Origin: JAPPHA01 sp963662705
GTDB lineage: Bacteria > Pseudomonadota > Alphaproteobacteria > Rhodobacterales > Rhodobacteraceae
DNA: 64,000 nt
Reading direction: 5' to 3'
Assembly (NCBI GenBank): GCA_963662705.2
Contig: OY759767.1
Location: forward strand, 1,302,001-1,366,000
How positions within the stretch are numbered: the stretch's first letter is position 1; each line of letters starts with the position of its first letter. Position numbers and translations under genes: made by a program. Of the stretch, positions 1-9,070 are shown in pieces. The notes under the pieces were generated by a model, which saw only the letters and a list, made by a program, of their open reading frames with translations, was not told where the DNA came from and did not search any database.

Positions 1-575
1 ACGCGATCGCCTTTATCGCCAGGTTGCGCCAGGAAACCGACTTCAGCCAGTTGCCGGTCGGCCGCGACGTCGTGGTGATCGGAGGCGGCATGACGGCGAT
101 CGACGCCGCGATTCAGTCCAGGCTCCTCGGCGCCGAGACGGTGACGCTGGTCTATCGGCGCGGCCGAGAGCAAATGAGTGCTTCGGGCTTCGAGCAGGAA
201 CTGGCACTGAAACGGGGCGTGCACATCCGCGCCAATGCCAGGCCCGTTCGGCTGATTTCCGAAAACGGCGCGCTCAGGGAAGTGGAATTCGTCCGGACGC
301 GGACCCGGGACGGGCGGATCGAGGATACCGGGAGCCGCTTCCGGCTCAGGGCGGACCAGCTGTTTCGTGCAATTGGCCAGAAACTGGAAGTCGATTCGGA
401 CCGGATCGAGATCGATCGGGGCAAGATCCGCGTCGACGGGGATGGCAGAACAAGCCTTGAGGGTGTCTGGGCCGGAGGAGACTGCGCGAGTGGTGGTGAT
501 GATCTGACCGTAACTGCCGTTGCGGAAGGTCGGGACGCCGCCGAGGACATCCACCGGTTCCTTTCGGGCAACTGA
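1..575 (+). CDS. preT: NAD(P)H-dependent dihydropyrimidine dehydrogenase subunit PreT (3' part)
   Basis: This is the C-terminal 190 or so residues of a flavoprotein of the glutamate-synthase small-subunit family; the reading frame is open to the left edge, so the start lies outside the window. Visible are a second dinucleotide-binding motif (VVVIGGGMTAIDAA) and the C-terminal FAD-binding GGDCASGG segment followed by an alanine-rich helix. In this family PreT passes electrons from NAD(P)H through FAD and Fe-S centres to PreA, which reduces uracil and thymine to their 5,6-dihydro forms in the cytoplasm. preA follows after 85 bases on the same strand, and further pyrimidine-degradation genes come next, which is the main reason for preferring PreT over another GltD-like oxidoreductase. 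Confidence 0.85.
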   Translation, partial: AIAFIARLRQETDFSQLPVGRDVVVIGGGMTAIDAAIQSRLLGAETVTLVYRRGREQMSASGFEQELALKRGVHIRANARPVRLISENGALREVEFVRTRTRDGRIEDTGSRFRLRADQLFRAIGQKLEVDSDRIEIDRGKIRVDGDGRTSLEGVWAGGDCASGGDDLTVTAVAEGRDAAEDIHRFLSGN

Positions 576-660
576 CAAGCGGGAAACCGTCAGGGAAGGC
601 AAAAGGCCGGGATGACGAAACGTCTCTGGCGCCAGGGTCGAGGAAGGAAAGGAAAAGGGC

Positions 661-1965
661 ATGGCCGATCTCGCTACGGAATTTGCCGGTATCCGGTCGC
701 CGAACCCGTTCTGGGTGGCTTCGGCGCCGCCGACCGACAAGGAATACAACGTCAGGAGGGCTCTCGACCTGGGATGGGGCGGGGTTGTCTGGAAGACTCT
801 CGGCCTTGATCCGCATATCGTCAACGTGAACGGTCCCCGCTACGGGGTGGTCAGGGGCGCCGATGGGCAGCTCATCGGCATGAACAACATCGAGTTGATC
901 ACCGACCGGCCGCTCGACGTCAATTTGCGCGAAATCAAGACGATCAAGCAGGACTATCCGGATCGTGCGATCGTTGTTTCGCTGATGGTCCCCTGTGAAG
1001 AGGATGCGTGGAAGTTCATTCTCGGGAAGGTGGAGGAAACCGGCGCAGACGGAGTCGAGCTCAATTTCGGCTGTCCGCACGGAATGAGCGAACGCGGCAT
1101 GGGCTCGGCGGTTGGCCAGGTTCCCGAGTACATCGAAATGGTGACCCGCTGGTGCAAGGCAATGACGAGGATGCCGGTCATCGTCAAGCTGACCCCCAAC
1201 GTAACCGATGTCAGGTATCCGGCGCGGGCTGCCCTCAAGGGGGGCGCAGACGCCGTCAGCCTGATCAACACGCTCAACTCGATCACGAGTGTCGATCTTG
1301 ACGACTTCTGTCCTGAACCCGCGATAGATGGCAAGGGGACTCACGGAGGGTATTGCGGTCCGGCCGTACGCCCGATCGCGCTTCACATGGTCGCCGAGAT
1401 TGCCCGCGATCCGGAAACACGGGACTTGCCGATCTCCGGCATCGGAGGCATCGGCACATGGCGGGATGCGGCCGAGTTCATCGCGCTCGGTGCCGGAACC
1501 GTTCAGGTCTGTACTGCCGCCATGACCTTCGGATTCCGCATCATTCACGAAATGATCTCGGGCCTTGAGCACTGGATGGATGCGCAGGGACATGAAACCA
1601 TGTCCTCGATTCAAGGCAGGGCGGTTCCCAACGTGACCGACTGGCAGTATCTCAACCTGAATTTCGTCACCAAGGCGCAAATCGACCAGCGACTTTGCAT
1701 CAAGTGCGGCCGGTGCTTCGCCGTCTGCGAGGACACGTCGCACCAGGCGATTGCCATCGGCGCGGACCGGACGTTCGAAGTCATCGACGAAGAGTGCGTG
1801 GCATGTAATCTCTGCGTCAATGTCTGTCCGGTGGACAATTGCATCACCATGAAGACCCTGCCGGCTGGAAGCCTCGATACACGGACCGGCCAGGTCGTCG
1901 AACCGGACTACGCGAACTGGACCGTTCATCCCAACAACCCGGCCGCCGGAGCATCGGCCGACTGA
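661..1965 (+). CDS. preA: Dihydropyrimidine dehydrogenase catalytic subunit PreA
   Basis: A 434-residue protein of the dihydroorotate dehydrogenase-like TIM-barrel fold with a C-terminal pair of 4Fe-4S clusters (CIKCGRCFAVC near residue 347 and CVACNLCVNVCPVDNC near residue 380). The N-terminal SPNPFWVASAPPT segment and the NFGCPH stretch are typical of PreA, which binds FMN and the pyrimidine and carries out the first, reductive step of uracil/thymine breakdown. Length fits the family. It follows preT and precedes an amidase and a dihydropyrimidinase, so the three steps of the reductive pathway are encoded together. The ATG at 661 follows a purine-rich GGAAAGGAAAAGG stretch. Confidence 0.93.
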   Translation: MADLATEFAGIRSPNPFWVASAPPTDKEYNVRRALDLGWGGVVWKTLGLDPHIVNVNGPRYGVVRGADGQLIGMNNIELITDRPLDVNLREIKTIKQDYPDRAIVVSLMVPCEEDAWKFILGKVEETGADGVELNFGCPHGMSERGMGSAVGQVPEYIEMVTRWCKAMTRMPVIVKLTPNVTDVRYPARAALKGGADAVSLINTLNSITSVDLDDFCPEPAIDGKGTHGGYCGPAVRPIALHMVAEIARDPETRDLPISGIGGIGTWRDAAEFIALGAGTVQVCTAAMTFGFRIIHEMISGLEHWMDAQGHETMSSIQGRAVPNVTDWQYLNLNFVTKAQIDQRLCIKCGRCFAVCEDTSHQAIAIGADRTFEVIDEECVACNLCVNVCPVDNCITMKTLPAGSLDTRTGQVVEPDYANWTVHPNNPAAGASAD

Positions 1966-2012
1966 CTCGAGGAATCGCCGGTGACGGCGGCATTGCACGG
2001 CATGGAAGAACA

Positions 2013-3263
2013 ATGACAGTCACACGCGAAAACCTGCGGCTGAACGGTGGCCGCCTTTGGGACAGCATCATGGAGATGGCGACGATCGGTCCCGGCATCG
2101 CGGGGGGCAACAACCGCCAGACGCTGACGGACGCCGATGGCGAGGGAAGGAAGCTCTTCCTGGACTGGTGCCACGAGGCGGGGCTGAGCGTTGGTGTCGA
2201 CCGGATGGGAACGATGTTTGCCCGTCGCGAGGGCGAGGACTCGAACCTGTTGCCGGTTTGTGCCGGGAGTCATCTCGATACACAGCCGACGGGTGGCAAG
2301 TACGACGGTGTGCTGGGCGTACTCGGTGCTCTCGAAATCGTCAGGACGCTGGACGATCTCGGCATTCGGACGCGGCGGCCGATCGAAATCATCAACTGGA
2401 CAAACGAGGAAGGCACCCGTTTCGCGCCGCCCATGTTGGCGTCGGGGGTCTTTGCGGGCGTACACGGGCTCGACTGGGCCTATGCCCGCAAGGACGCGGA
2501 TGGCAAGAGTTTCGGCGACGAGTTGAGACGGATCGACTGGGTTGGCGACGAAGAGGTCGGCGCCCGAAAAATGCATGCCTTTTTCGAACTCCACATCGAA
2601 CAGGGACCGATCCTGGAAGCGGAACAGGCCGATGTCGGGGTCGTTACCCACGGACAGGGCCTGTCGTGGACCGAGGTGACCGTGACCGGCAAGGAAAGCC
2701 ATACGGGCAGCACGCCGATGCCGATGCGCCGAAACGCCGGTCTCGGCATGGCGCGTATCGTCGATCTCGTCGACCGGATTGCCTGGTCGCACGAACCGCA
2801 CGCGGTTGGTGCAGCGGGGCACGTCGACGTCTATCCGAATAGCCGCAACGTGATTCCGGGTCGTGTCGTCTTCACCGTGGATTTCCGTTCACCCGACCTG
2901 GCGGCCATCGAAGACATGGAATCCCGGCTTCGCACGGGCGGCAGGGAGATCGCGTCCGAACTCGGACTGGAGATCGGTTTCGAGAAGGTCGGTGGCTTCG
3001 ACCCGGTTTCCTTCGACGAGAATTGTGTTGCAGCCGTGCGATCGGCCGCCGAACGCCTCGGATATTCCCACCGGGACCTGATATCGGGTGCAGGACACGA
3101 CGCCTGCTGGATCAACCGGGTTGCGCCGACTGCGATGGTCATGTGTCCCTGCGTCGACGGCCTGTCGCACAACGAAGCGGAAGAGATCTCCCCGGAATGG
3201 GCCGAGGCCGGCGCCAATGTCCTGATGCACGCGGTCCTCGATACGGCCGAAGTGGTTTCATGA
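2013..3263 (+). CDS. Zn-dependent hydrolase, N-carbamoyl-beta-alanine / N-carbamoyl-amino-acid amidase
   Basis: A 416-residue M20-type amidase (AmaB/HyuC/PydC group). Metal-binding signatures are visible: GSHLDTQPTGGKYDG, NEEGTRF, ELHIEQGP and AGHDACW near the C terminus, with the dimerisation-domain motif TVTGKESHTGSTPM. The frame is open further upstream, but the ATG at 2013 starts where family members start; a longer start would overlap preA. In this setting the expected role is the last step of reductive pyrimidine degradation, hydrolysing N-carbamoyl-beta-alanine (from uracil) or its methyl homologue to the beta-amino acid, CO2 and ammonia. An L-carbamoylase acting on hydantoin products is the main alternative, since sequence does not separate these well. 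Confidence 0.85.
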   Translation: MTVTRENLRLNGGRLWDSIMEMATIGPGIAGGNNRQTLTDADGEGRKLFLDWCHEAGLSVGVDRMGTMFARREGEDSNLLPVCAGSHLDTQPTGGKYDGVLGVLGALEIVRTLDDLGIRTRRPIEIINWTNEEGTRFAPPMLASGVFAGVHGLDWAYARKDADGKSFGDELRRIDWVGDEEVGARKMHAFFELHIEQGPILEAEQADVGVVTHGQGLSWTEVTVTGKESHTGSTPMPMRRNAGLGMARIVDLVDRIAWSHEPHAVGAAGHVDVYPNSRNVIPGRVVFTVDFRSPDLAAIEDMESRLRTGGREIASELGLEIGFEKVGGFDPVSFDENCVAAVRSAAERLGYSHRDLISGAGHDACWINRVAPTAMVMCPCVDGLSHNEAEEISPEWAEAGANVLMHAVLDTAEVVS

Positions 3264-3426
3264 CTCTTCGCCGTGATGGGTCAGGCCGACTTGCCGGATG
3301 GCGCCACGACTTTCGGCTTGGGAAGACGGGGACACGATCCGGGATCGGGATCCGGGGCGTCGTGAATACCAGCGTATTCGCGCAACGGCGCCTCCCGGCG
3401 TCACCCCGAATTGAAGGAGGGAAAGC

Positions 3427-4887
3427 ATGAGCAAGGTCGTCAAGGGCGGTACGGTTGTCACCGCGGATCGGACCTGGAAGGCCGATGTGCTGATCGAGGG
3501 CGAACGAATCGCCCGGGTCGGCGAAGGATTGTCGGGCGATGAAGTGATCGATGCGGAAGGCGCCTATGTCATCCCGGGCGGTATCGACCCGCACACGCAT
3601 CTCGAAATGCCTTTCATGGGAACGACGGCAGCCGAAACCTTCGAGTCCGGTACCTGGTCGGCGGCGGTTGGCGGAACCACGATGCTCGTCGACTTCTGCC
3701 TGCCGGGCGAAGACGGTTCGATCAGGAACGCCATCAACGAGTGGCACCGAAAGTCGGCGCCGCAGATCTGCAGTGATATCGGGTACCACATGGCGGTTAC
3801 CGGCTGGGACGAGACCGTCTTCAACGAAATGAAGGATGCCGTCGACATGGGGGTCAATTCCTTCAAGCATTTCATGGCCTACAAGGGTGCGCTGATGGTC
3901 GAGGACGACGAGATGTTCGCCTCCTTTCAACGCTGTGCGGAACTCGGCGCACTACCCATGGTGCATGCGGAAAACGGCGACATCGTGGCTGAACTCCAGC
4001 AGAAATACATGGCGGAAGGAATCACAGGACCCGAAGGTCACGCCTATTCGCGACCGCCGGAGGTCGAGGGTGAAGCGGCAAACCGCGCGATCATGATCGC
4101 GGATGCCGCCAATGTTCCGCTCTACATCGTTCATGTCTCGTGCGAGCAGGCCCATGAAGCGATACGGCGGGCAAGGCAAAAGGGCATGCGGGTCTACGGC
4201 GAGCCGCTGGTTCAATTCCTGACCCTCGATGAATCCGAGTATTTCAACCAGAGTTGGGAGCATGCCGCGCGACGGGTCATGTCCCCCCCGTTCCGGAACA
4301 AGGAACACCAGGCAGGCCTGTGGGCCGGTCTCCAGGCCGGTTCATTGCAGGTGGTCGCCACGGATCACGCGGCCTTCACCACCGAACAGAAGCGCATGGG
4401 CATCGACAATTTCATGACCATCCCCAACGGTACGGGCGGCCTCGAGGAAAGGCTTGGGGTCCTGTGGACGGAAGGAGTTGAAACCGGCCGGCTGACCATG
4501 AACGAATTCGTCGCCGTGACCTCGACCAATATCGCCCGGATCCTCAACATCTACCCGAAAAAGGGCGCGATCACGGAGGGCGCCGATGCCGACATCACCG
4601 TGTGGGACCCGTCGATCCACAAGACGGTCTCCGCAAGTACCCAAAAGTCGGTTCTCGACTACAACGTATTCGAAGGATGGGAGGTGAAGGCGCAGGCCCG
4701 CTACACCATCAGTCGCGGGGATGTCATTTGGGCCTGGGGACAGAATTCCCAGCCGCGGCCGGGCCGCGGCCGGTTTGTTCCGCGCCCGCCGTTTCCGTCG
4801 GCTCACCGCGCGTTGTCGAAATGGAAGGCGCTCAACAGTCCCAGGAAGGTCGATCGAGATCCGCTCAACATTCCTGCCGGCATATAG
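3427..4887 (+). CDS. hydA: Dihydropyrimidinase (D-hydantoinase family)
   Basis: A 486-residue cyclic amidohydrolase. All ligands of the binuclear zinc site are present: His56 and His58 in DPHTHLEMP, the carboxylated lysine Lys153 in KHFMAYKG, His180 (MVHAENGD), His236 (YIVHVSCE) and Asp313 (ATDHAAF). It opens the ring of dihydrouracil or dihydrothymine (or a 5-substituted hydantoin) to the N-carbamoyl amino acid, the step between PreTA and the upstream amidase. A good ribosome-binding site (GGAGGG) precedes the ATG. The C terminus extends about 20-30 residues past the core barrel, with a Pro/Arg-rich stretch (RPGRGRFVPRPPF) as in many bacterial dihydropyrimidinases. The 163-base gap before it holds no further ORF. 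Confidence 0.94.
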   Translation: MSKVVKGGTVVTADRTWKADVLIEGERIARVGEGLSGDEVIDAEGAYVIPGGIDPHTHLEMPFMGTTAAETFESGTWSAAVGGTTMLVDFCLPGEDGSIRNAINEWHRKSAPQICSDIGYHMAVTGWDETVFNEMKDAVDMGVNSFKHFMAYKGALMVEDDEMFASFQRCAELGALPMVHAENGDIVAELQQKYMAEGITGPEGHAYSRPPEVEGEAANRAIMIADAANVPLYIVHVSCEQAHEAIRRARQKGMRVYGEPLVQFLTLDESEYFNQSWEHAARRVMSPPFRNKEHQAGLWAGLQAGSLQVVATDHAAFTTEQKRMGIDNFMTIPNGTGGLEERLGVLWTEGVETGRLTMNEFVAVTSTNIARILNIYPKKGAITEGADADITVWDPSIHKTVSASTQKSVLDYNVFEGWEVKAQARYTISRGDVIWAWGQNSQPRPGRGRFVPRPPFPSAHRALSKWKALNSPRKVDRDPLNIPAGI

Positions 4888-5001
4888 GCCGATGTTCGAT
4901 CGTGATCGTCTGACCGGGCATTGCATGGCCGCGACCTGGCGGCGCGGTTGTGTCCCTGGCCGGCATGATCCCTCGATCCGTACAGGGAAGGACAGCGGGT
5001 C

Positions 5002-5766
5002 ATGAAGGCTCCGGCGATTGACGCTCACTCGGTCAACCTGACATTCCAGACATCGGACGGGCCGGTCGACGCATTGAAGGACGTGACCCTGTCGATCGGC
5101 ACGGGCGAGTTCGTGTCCTTCATCGGACCGTCCGGTTGCGGAAAAACAACGCTTCTTCGCGTCATCGCCGACCTGGAACAACCGACCGGCGGAGAGATCA
5201 GGGTCAACGGGATGACGCCTGAAGCCGCGCGCAAGGCCCGGGCCTATGGTTACGTCTTCCAGGCAGCGGGTCTCTATCCCTGGAGGACCATCGAAAAGAA
5301 CGTCATGCTGCCGCTCGAAATCATGGGCTACGACCGGGCCGAACGCGCCAACCGTGCCCATGAAGCGCTGCGGCTGGTGGACCTTGGGGGCTTCGAGCGA
5401 AAATACCCTTGGCAGCTTTCGGGTGGCATGCAGCAGCGGGCGTCGATCGCCAGGGCCCTGGCCTTTGACGCCGATATCCTGTTGATGGATGAGCCTTTCG
5501 GCGCACTCGACGAGATCGTGCGGGACCGTTTGAACGAGGAACTGCTCGATCTCTGGGCGCGCACGGGAAAGACCATCGCCTTCGTCACCCACTCGATCCC
5601 CGAGGCCGTCTACCTCTCGACCAGGATCGTGGTCATGTCTGCGCGTCCGGGAAGGGTCACCGACATCATCGACAGCCCGCTGCCGAAGGAACGGGATCTT
5701 TCGATCCGCGACAGCGCCGACTTCCTGGAAGTCGCCGCGCGGATACGCCAGGGCCTGAGAGCCTGA
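5002..5766 (+). CDS. ABC transporter ATP-binding protein, NitT/TauT (SsuB/TauB-like)
   Basis: A 254-residue ABC ATPase with Walker A GPSGCGKTT, Q-loop within YVFQAAGLYPWR, signature LSGGMQQRASIARAL, Walker B ILLMDEPFGALDE and the switch histidine in FVTHSIPEAV. The Q-loop and the HSIPEAV segment are typical of the nitrate/sulfonate/taurine group. It is followed after 17 bases by two permease genes and then a substrate-binding protein, forming a complete importer. Placement directly after the pyrimidine-degradation genes suggests that it feeds that pathway with a pyrimidine, dihydropyrimidine or hydantoin; this is inferred from context only. The ATG at 5002 is preceded by AGGGAAGGA. Confidence 0.9.
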   Translation: MKAPAIDAHSVNLTFQTSDGPVDALKDVTLSIGTGEFVSFIGPSGCGKTTLLRVIADLEQPTGGEIRVNGMTPEAARKARAYGYVFQAAGLYPWRTIEKNVMLPLEIMGYDRAERANRAHEALRLVDLGGFERKYPWQLSGGMQQRASIARALAFDADILLMDEPFGALDEIVRDRLNEELLDLWARTGKTIAFVTHSIPEAVYLSTRIVVMSARPGRVTDIIDSPLPKERDLSIRDSADFLEVAARIRQGLRA

Positions 5767-5783
5767 ATGGAGCTCCCGCGCAA

Positions 5784-6659
5784 ATGATCAGGCCAGATGG
5801 ATCAATTCTCCCGGTCTTCACCGTCGTGACCGCGATCGTTCTTGTCTGGTACGTGGCGGCGGTCATGCTCAACCTCTCGTGGGTTCGGGACCAGGCCGAA
5901 AGGGCAGGGCAGGAACCCGGGTTCGCCGAACTGGTTTCAGAAACGCTTGCCCAGGATCGTCCCCGGCTGCCTGCGCCGCACCAGGTGGCCATCGAGGTCT
6001 GGAACACGACCGTCGAGAAGAAAATCACCTCCAAAAGGAGCCTGGTATTCCATGGTTGGGTTACCCTGTCCGCAACGCTCCTCGGCTTCGCGTTCGGTGC
6101 CGGGCTCGGCATGTTGCTCGCCGTGGCCATCGTCCATGACCGGGCGACCGACCTGAGTGTCATGCCGCTGGTCATCGCCTCGCAGACCATTCCCATACTT
6201 GCCCTTGCACCGATGATCATCGTGGTGCTCAACGCCGTCGGACTGTCGGGATTGATCCCCAAGGCGATCATCTCCGCCTATCTCAGTTTTTTCCCCGTGG
6301 CGGTCGGAATGGTGTCGGGATTCCGCAGTCCGGCGCAACATGAACTGGACCTGATGAAGACCTACAATGCCAGCCGAACGCAACTGTTCTGGAAACTCAG
6401 GGTCCCCGCATCGATGTCGTTCCTTTTTCCGTCACTCAAGGTGGCAATTGCCGCCAGCCTGGTCGGAGCAATTGTCGGCGAATTGCCGACGGGCGCCGTC
6501 GCCGGACTGGGCGCGCGGCTGCTGGCGGGCAGTTACTACGGCCAGACAATCCAGATCTGGTCGGCGCTCCTGGTCGCGGCGGCAATGGCTGCGGCGCTCG
6601 TGACCCTGGTCGGCGGGGCCGAGCGTCTGACCCGCCGTGCCATGGGTGCGCGCCCATGA
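5784..6659 (+). CDS. ABC transporter permease, NitT/TauT family (first)
   Basis: A 291-residue membrane protein with about six hydrophobic segments and the inner-membrane permease EAA-like loop (ELDLMKTYNASRTQLFWKLRVPASM) that contacts the ATPase. Unusually, about 60 mostly soluble residues rich in charged amino acids (roughly residues 33-90) separate the first transmembrane helix from the rest, whereas the second permease lacks such an insert. The last four bases overlap the start of the next permease (ATGA), so the two are probably translationally coupled and form a heterodimeric pore. The substrate is not evident from sequence; the neighbouring pyrimidine genes point to a nitrogen heterocycle. 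Confidence 0.88.
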   Translation: MIRPDGSILPVFTVVTAIVLVWYVAAVMLNLSWVRDQAERAGQEPGFAELVSETLAQDRPRLPAPHQVAIEVWNTTVEKKITSKRSLVFHGWVTLSATLLGFAFGAGLGMLLAVAIVHDRATDLSVMPLVIASQTIPILALAPMIIVVLNAVGLSGLIPKAIISAYLSFFPVAVGMVSGFRSPAQHELDLMKTYNASRTQLFWKLRVPASMSFLFPSLKVAIAASLVGAIVGELPTGAVAGLGARLLAGSYYGQTIQIWSALLVAAAMAAALVTLVGGAERLTRRAMGARP

Positions 6660-7507
6660 TGCTCGTTGTCACGGCGTTGCTGCTCTGGGCGGCGGCCTGG
6701 GCGTTCAATCGATGGATTGCCTCCATACCCGGGTTCGACCGTGTGGCCCGGCTGCTGTCGCCGCTGATCTTCGGCATCACGGTACTCGTCGTATGGGAAC
6801 TCGTGGTGCGCGGACTCGGGGTCCCCGAAGTCATCCTCCCGCCGGTCAGCAGTATCGCCACGAGGTTTGTGAACAGTGCCGGGACGCTCTGGATCGATTT
6901 TGTCCAGACGGTCATCAAAGGCGCGTTGAGCGGTTACCTGATCGGTTGCGGGGCAGCCGTCGTCACCGCAATAGCCGTGGACCGGTCTCCCTTTCTCCGG
7001 CGCGGTCTGCTCCCGGTGGGGAACTTCGTCGCGGCGCTGCCGATCGTCGGCATGGCGCCCATCCTGGTCATGTGGTTCGGCTTCGACTGGCAGTCAAAGG
7101 CAGCCGTCGTGGTCGTGATGGTATTCTTCCCCATGCTGGTCAATACTGTTCAGGGTCTCGGGGAAGCACAGCCGATGCAGCGGGACCTGATGCGGACCTA
7201 CGCGGCAGGGTACTGGCAGACGCTGGTGAAACTCCGGTTGCCGGCCGCCGGGCCATTGATCGTGAACGGTCTGAAGATCTGCGCGACGCTTTCGCTGATC
7301 GGAGCGATCGTGGCCGAATTTTTCGGCTCGCCCGTCCGGGGGATGGGATTCCGCATCTCGACCGAAGTCGGCCGGCTCAACCTGGACATGGTCTGGGCGG
7401 AAATAGCGGTTGCCGCGGTTGCAGGCTCCGTATTCTACGGTATCATCACTTTCGGCGGACGGATGGTGAATTTCTGGCATCCGTCTCAACGTCGGGACTT
7501 GCGGTGA
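6656..7507 (+). CDS. ABC transporter permease, NitT/TauT family (second)
   Basis: A 283-residue membrane protein, starting within the stop region of the previous permease (ATGA overlap). Two N-terminal hydrophobic helices precede the conserved BPD-transport core, in which the EAA loop reads MQRDLMRTYAAGYWQTLVKL followed by RLPAAGP. The ending GRMVNFWHPSQR resembles permeases of the thiamine-precursor/pyrimidine-type importers that pair with NMT1-like binding proteins. It partners the preceding permease and the ATPase at 5002; the substrate-binding protein comes 116 bases downstream. Confidence 0.88.
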   Translation: MMLVVTALLLWAAAWAFNRWIASIPGFDRVARLLSPLIFGITVLVVWELVVRGLGVPEVILPPVSSIATRFVNSAGTLWIDFVQTVIKGALSGYLIGCGAAVVTAIAVDRSPFLRRGLLPVGNFVAALPIVGMAPILVMWFGFDWQSKAAVVVVMVFFPMLVNTVQGLGEAQPMQRDLMRTYAAGYWQTLVKLRLPAAGPLIVNGLKICATLSLIGAIVAEFFGSPVRGMGFRISTEVGRLNLDMVWAEIAVAAVAGSVFYGIITFGGRMVNFWHPSQRRDLR

Positions 7508-7623
7508 CCTTCGTCACGGGCCAGTCTTCGAGTGACATGGGGTTCGGTTCGGGGCACGCCTGGAATCAGGCCCGGCGAAAGAACGGGTTCCTTCGAACCG
7601 GTTGAAAAAAAGGGAGAGAAAAC

Positions 7624-8622
7624 ATGAAAACGAAATTCGTGAATCCATTGGCGGCGGGGCTGGTGCTCGGTCTTGGCTGGGCCACGCAGTCGCTTGCCGC
7701 GGACGAAGTCACATTGCAGTTGAAGTGGGTCACCCAGGCCCAGTTTGCCGGTTACTACGTTGCGCTCGACAAGGGATTCTACGCAGAGGAAGGCCTGGAC
7801 GTCAGCATCAATGCCGGGGGTCCCGACATAGCACCAACCCAGGTGATCGCCGGCGGTGGTGCCGACGTCACGGTCGAATGGATGCCGGCGGCACTGGCTG
7901 CGCGGGAACGCGGCCTTCAACTTGTGAACATCGCACAGCCGTTCAAGTCATCCGGCATGATGCTGACCTGCCGGAAGGACGCGGGCATCGGTTCCACTGA
8001 TGACTTTCGCGGCAAGACGCTCGGTGTCTGGTTTTTCGGCAACGAGTATCCGTTTCTCAGCTGGATGAGCCAACTCGCCATTCCGACCGAAGGCGGTGAC
8101 GATGGCGTCGAAGTCCTGAAGCAGGGATTCAACGTCGACCCGCTCCTGCACGAGCAGGCGGCCTGTATTTCGACCATGACCTACAACGAATACTGGCAGG
8201 TCATCGACGCGGGATTGTCGGAGGATGACCTGGTCGTGTTCAAGTACGAGGACCAGGGCGTGGCGACCCTCGAGGACGGCCTCTACGTGCTCGAGGAAAA
8301 TCTCGCCGATCCGGCATTCGTGGACAAGATGGTCCGCTTTGTCCGTGCATCGATGAAGGGATGGAAATACGCCGAAGAGAATGTCGCCGAGGCGGTCGGG
8401 ATCGTTCTCGACAACGATGCGACCGGAGCCCAGACCGAACACCACCAGACGCGGATGATGGGTGAAATCGCGAAGCTGACGGCGGGTTCCGACGGCTCTC
8501 TCGATCCAGCCGATTTCGAACGAACGGTGGACACGCTGCTTGCGGGCGGATCAGACCCGGTCATCACCATGCGCCCGGAAGGGGCCTGGACCCACGCCAT
8601 CACCGATGCCGCCCTGAACTGA
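7624..8622 (+). CDS. ABC transporter substrate-binding protein, NMT1/ThiY-like
   Basis: A 332-residue periplasmic binding protein. The first 26 residues form a signal peptide ending in SLAADE. The mature part begins with VTLQLKWVTQAQFAGYYVAL, typical of the NMT1/THI5-like proteins that bind pyrimidine precursors (ThiY) and related heterocycles, and carries the CISTMTYNEYW segment seen in ThiY-type proteins. A run of purines (AAAAAAAGGGAGAGAAAAC) with AGGGAGAG as ribosome-binding site precedes the ATG. An imperfect hairpin (arms 7582-7590 and 7595-7603) lies just upstream. It is the last gene of the pyrimidine cluster. Binding of a pyrimidine-ring compound is suggested by both family and context, but not proven. 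Confidence 0.88.
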   Translation: MKTKFVNPLAAGLVLGLGWATQSLAADEVTLQLKWVTQAQFAGYYVALDKGFYAEEGLDVSINAGGPDIAPTQVIAGGGADVTVEWMPAALAARERGLQLVNIAQPFKSSGMMLTCRKDAGIGSTDDFRGKTLGVWFFGNEYPFLSWMSQLAIPTEGGDDGVEVLKQGFNVDPLLHEQAACISTMTYNEYWQVIDAGLSEDDLVVFKYEDQGVATLEDGLYVLEENLADPAFVDKMVRFVRASMKGWKYAEENVAEAVGIVLDNDATGAQTEHHQTRMMGEIAKLTAGSDGSLDPADFERTVDTLLAGGSDPVITMRPEGAWTHAITDAALN

Positions 8623-9070
8623 CGGGCGTCATCGAGAGCGTACGAAACGCCTGCCGCGCAAGCGGGGGTGAAGAATTCGTTCGCGTAACATTCGGCGCCC
8701 GGTGCTGATTTCCGTGTCAGCACCGAGGCCGCCGGGCCAAGGGTAAGCCGGACCGTCACAAGGATCGATTCCCGGTGCGTCACCAATGGACCATCAAGGA
8801 TTGGCCTTTGAATTTCCTTGCGGCATTTCAATTGCGCCGGCATGGCGATGGCCCTTGACACTGGTGGACGCAGAGGCCGCATCGTGGTCCGGGTGCTCGA
8901 TCACCCTTCGGTACCCCACCGCCTACGCCTCGCAGCCGGTTGCTGACGAAAGACGCCACTGCGCAAATGCGTTACGCTTGTTTGCCGTTGACGTCACCGG
9001 TCCGGTGGGTTCTAGTGTCGTATTGTTTTTTGTTGCCTTTATTTGCAAGTACACGGGAGGAGACCGAAGA
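8623..9070. other. Intergenic region, 448 bp, between two transport operons
   Basis: No convincing coding region; the frame of the downstream gene is open here but has no family-like sequence. It holds a 9-bp perfect inverted repeat (8700-8708 and 8717-8725). It probably contains the promoter of the downstream operon, but I see no clear -35/-10 pair. Confidence 0.5.
8700..8725 (+). repeat. Perfect 9-bp inverted repeat, possible transcript end
   Basis: CGGTGCTGA (8700-8708) pairs with TCAGCACCG (8717-8725) across an 8-base loop, 77 bases after the stop codon of the NMT1-like gene. No T tract follows, so it is not a classical intrinsic terminator; it may protect the 3' end of the transcript or act with Rho. 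Confidence 0.5.

Noticed and set aside
346..2013. A 555-codon open frame on the minus strand opposite preA
   Set aside because: Antisense to a clear gene; composition is His/Arg/Asp-rich shadow sequence without any domain.
4342..5592. A 416-codon minus-strand frame across the end of dihydropyrimidinase and the ABC ATPase
   Set aside because: Both plus-strand genes are intact and well supported; the antisense frame has no recognisable domain.
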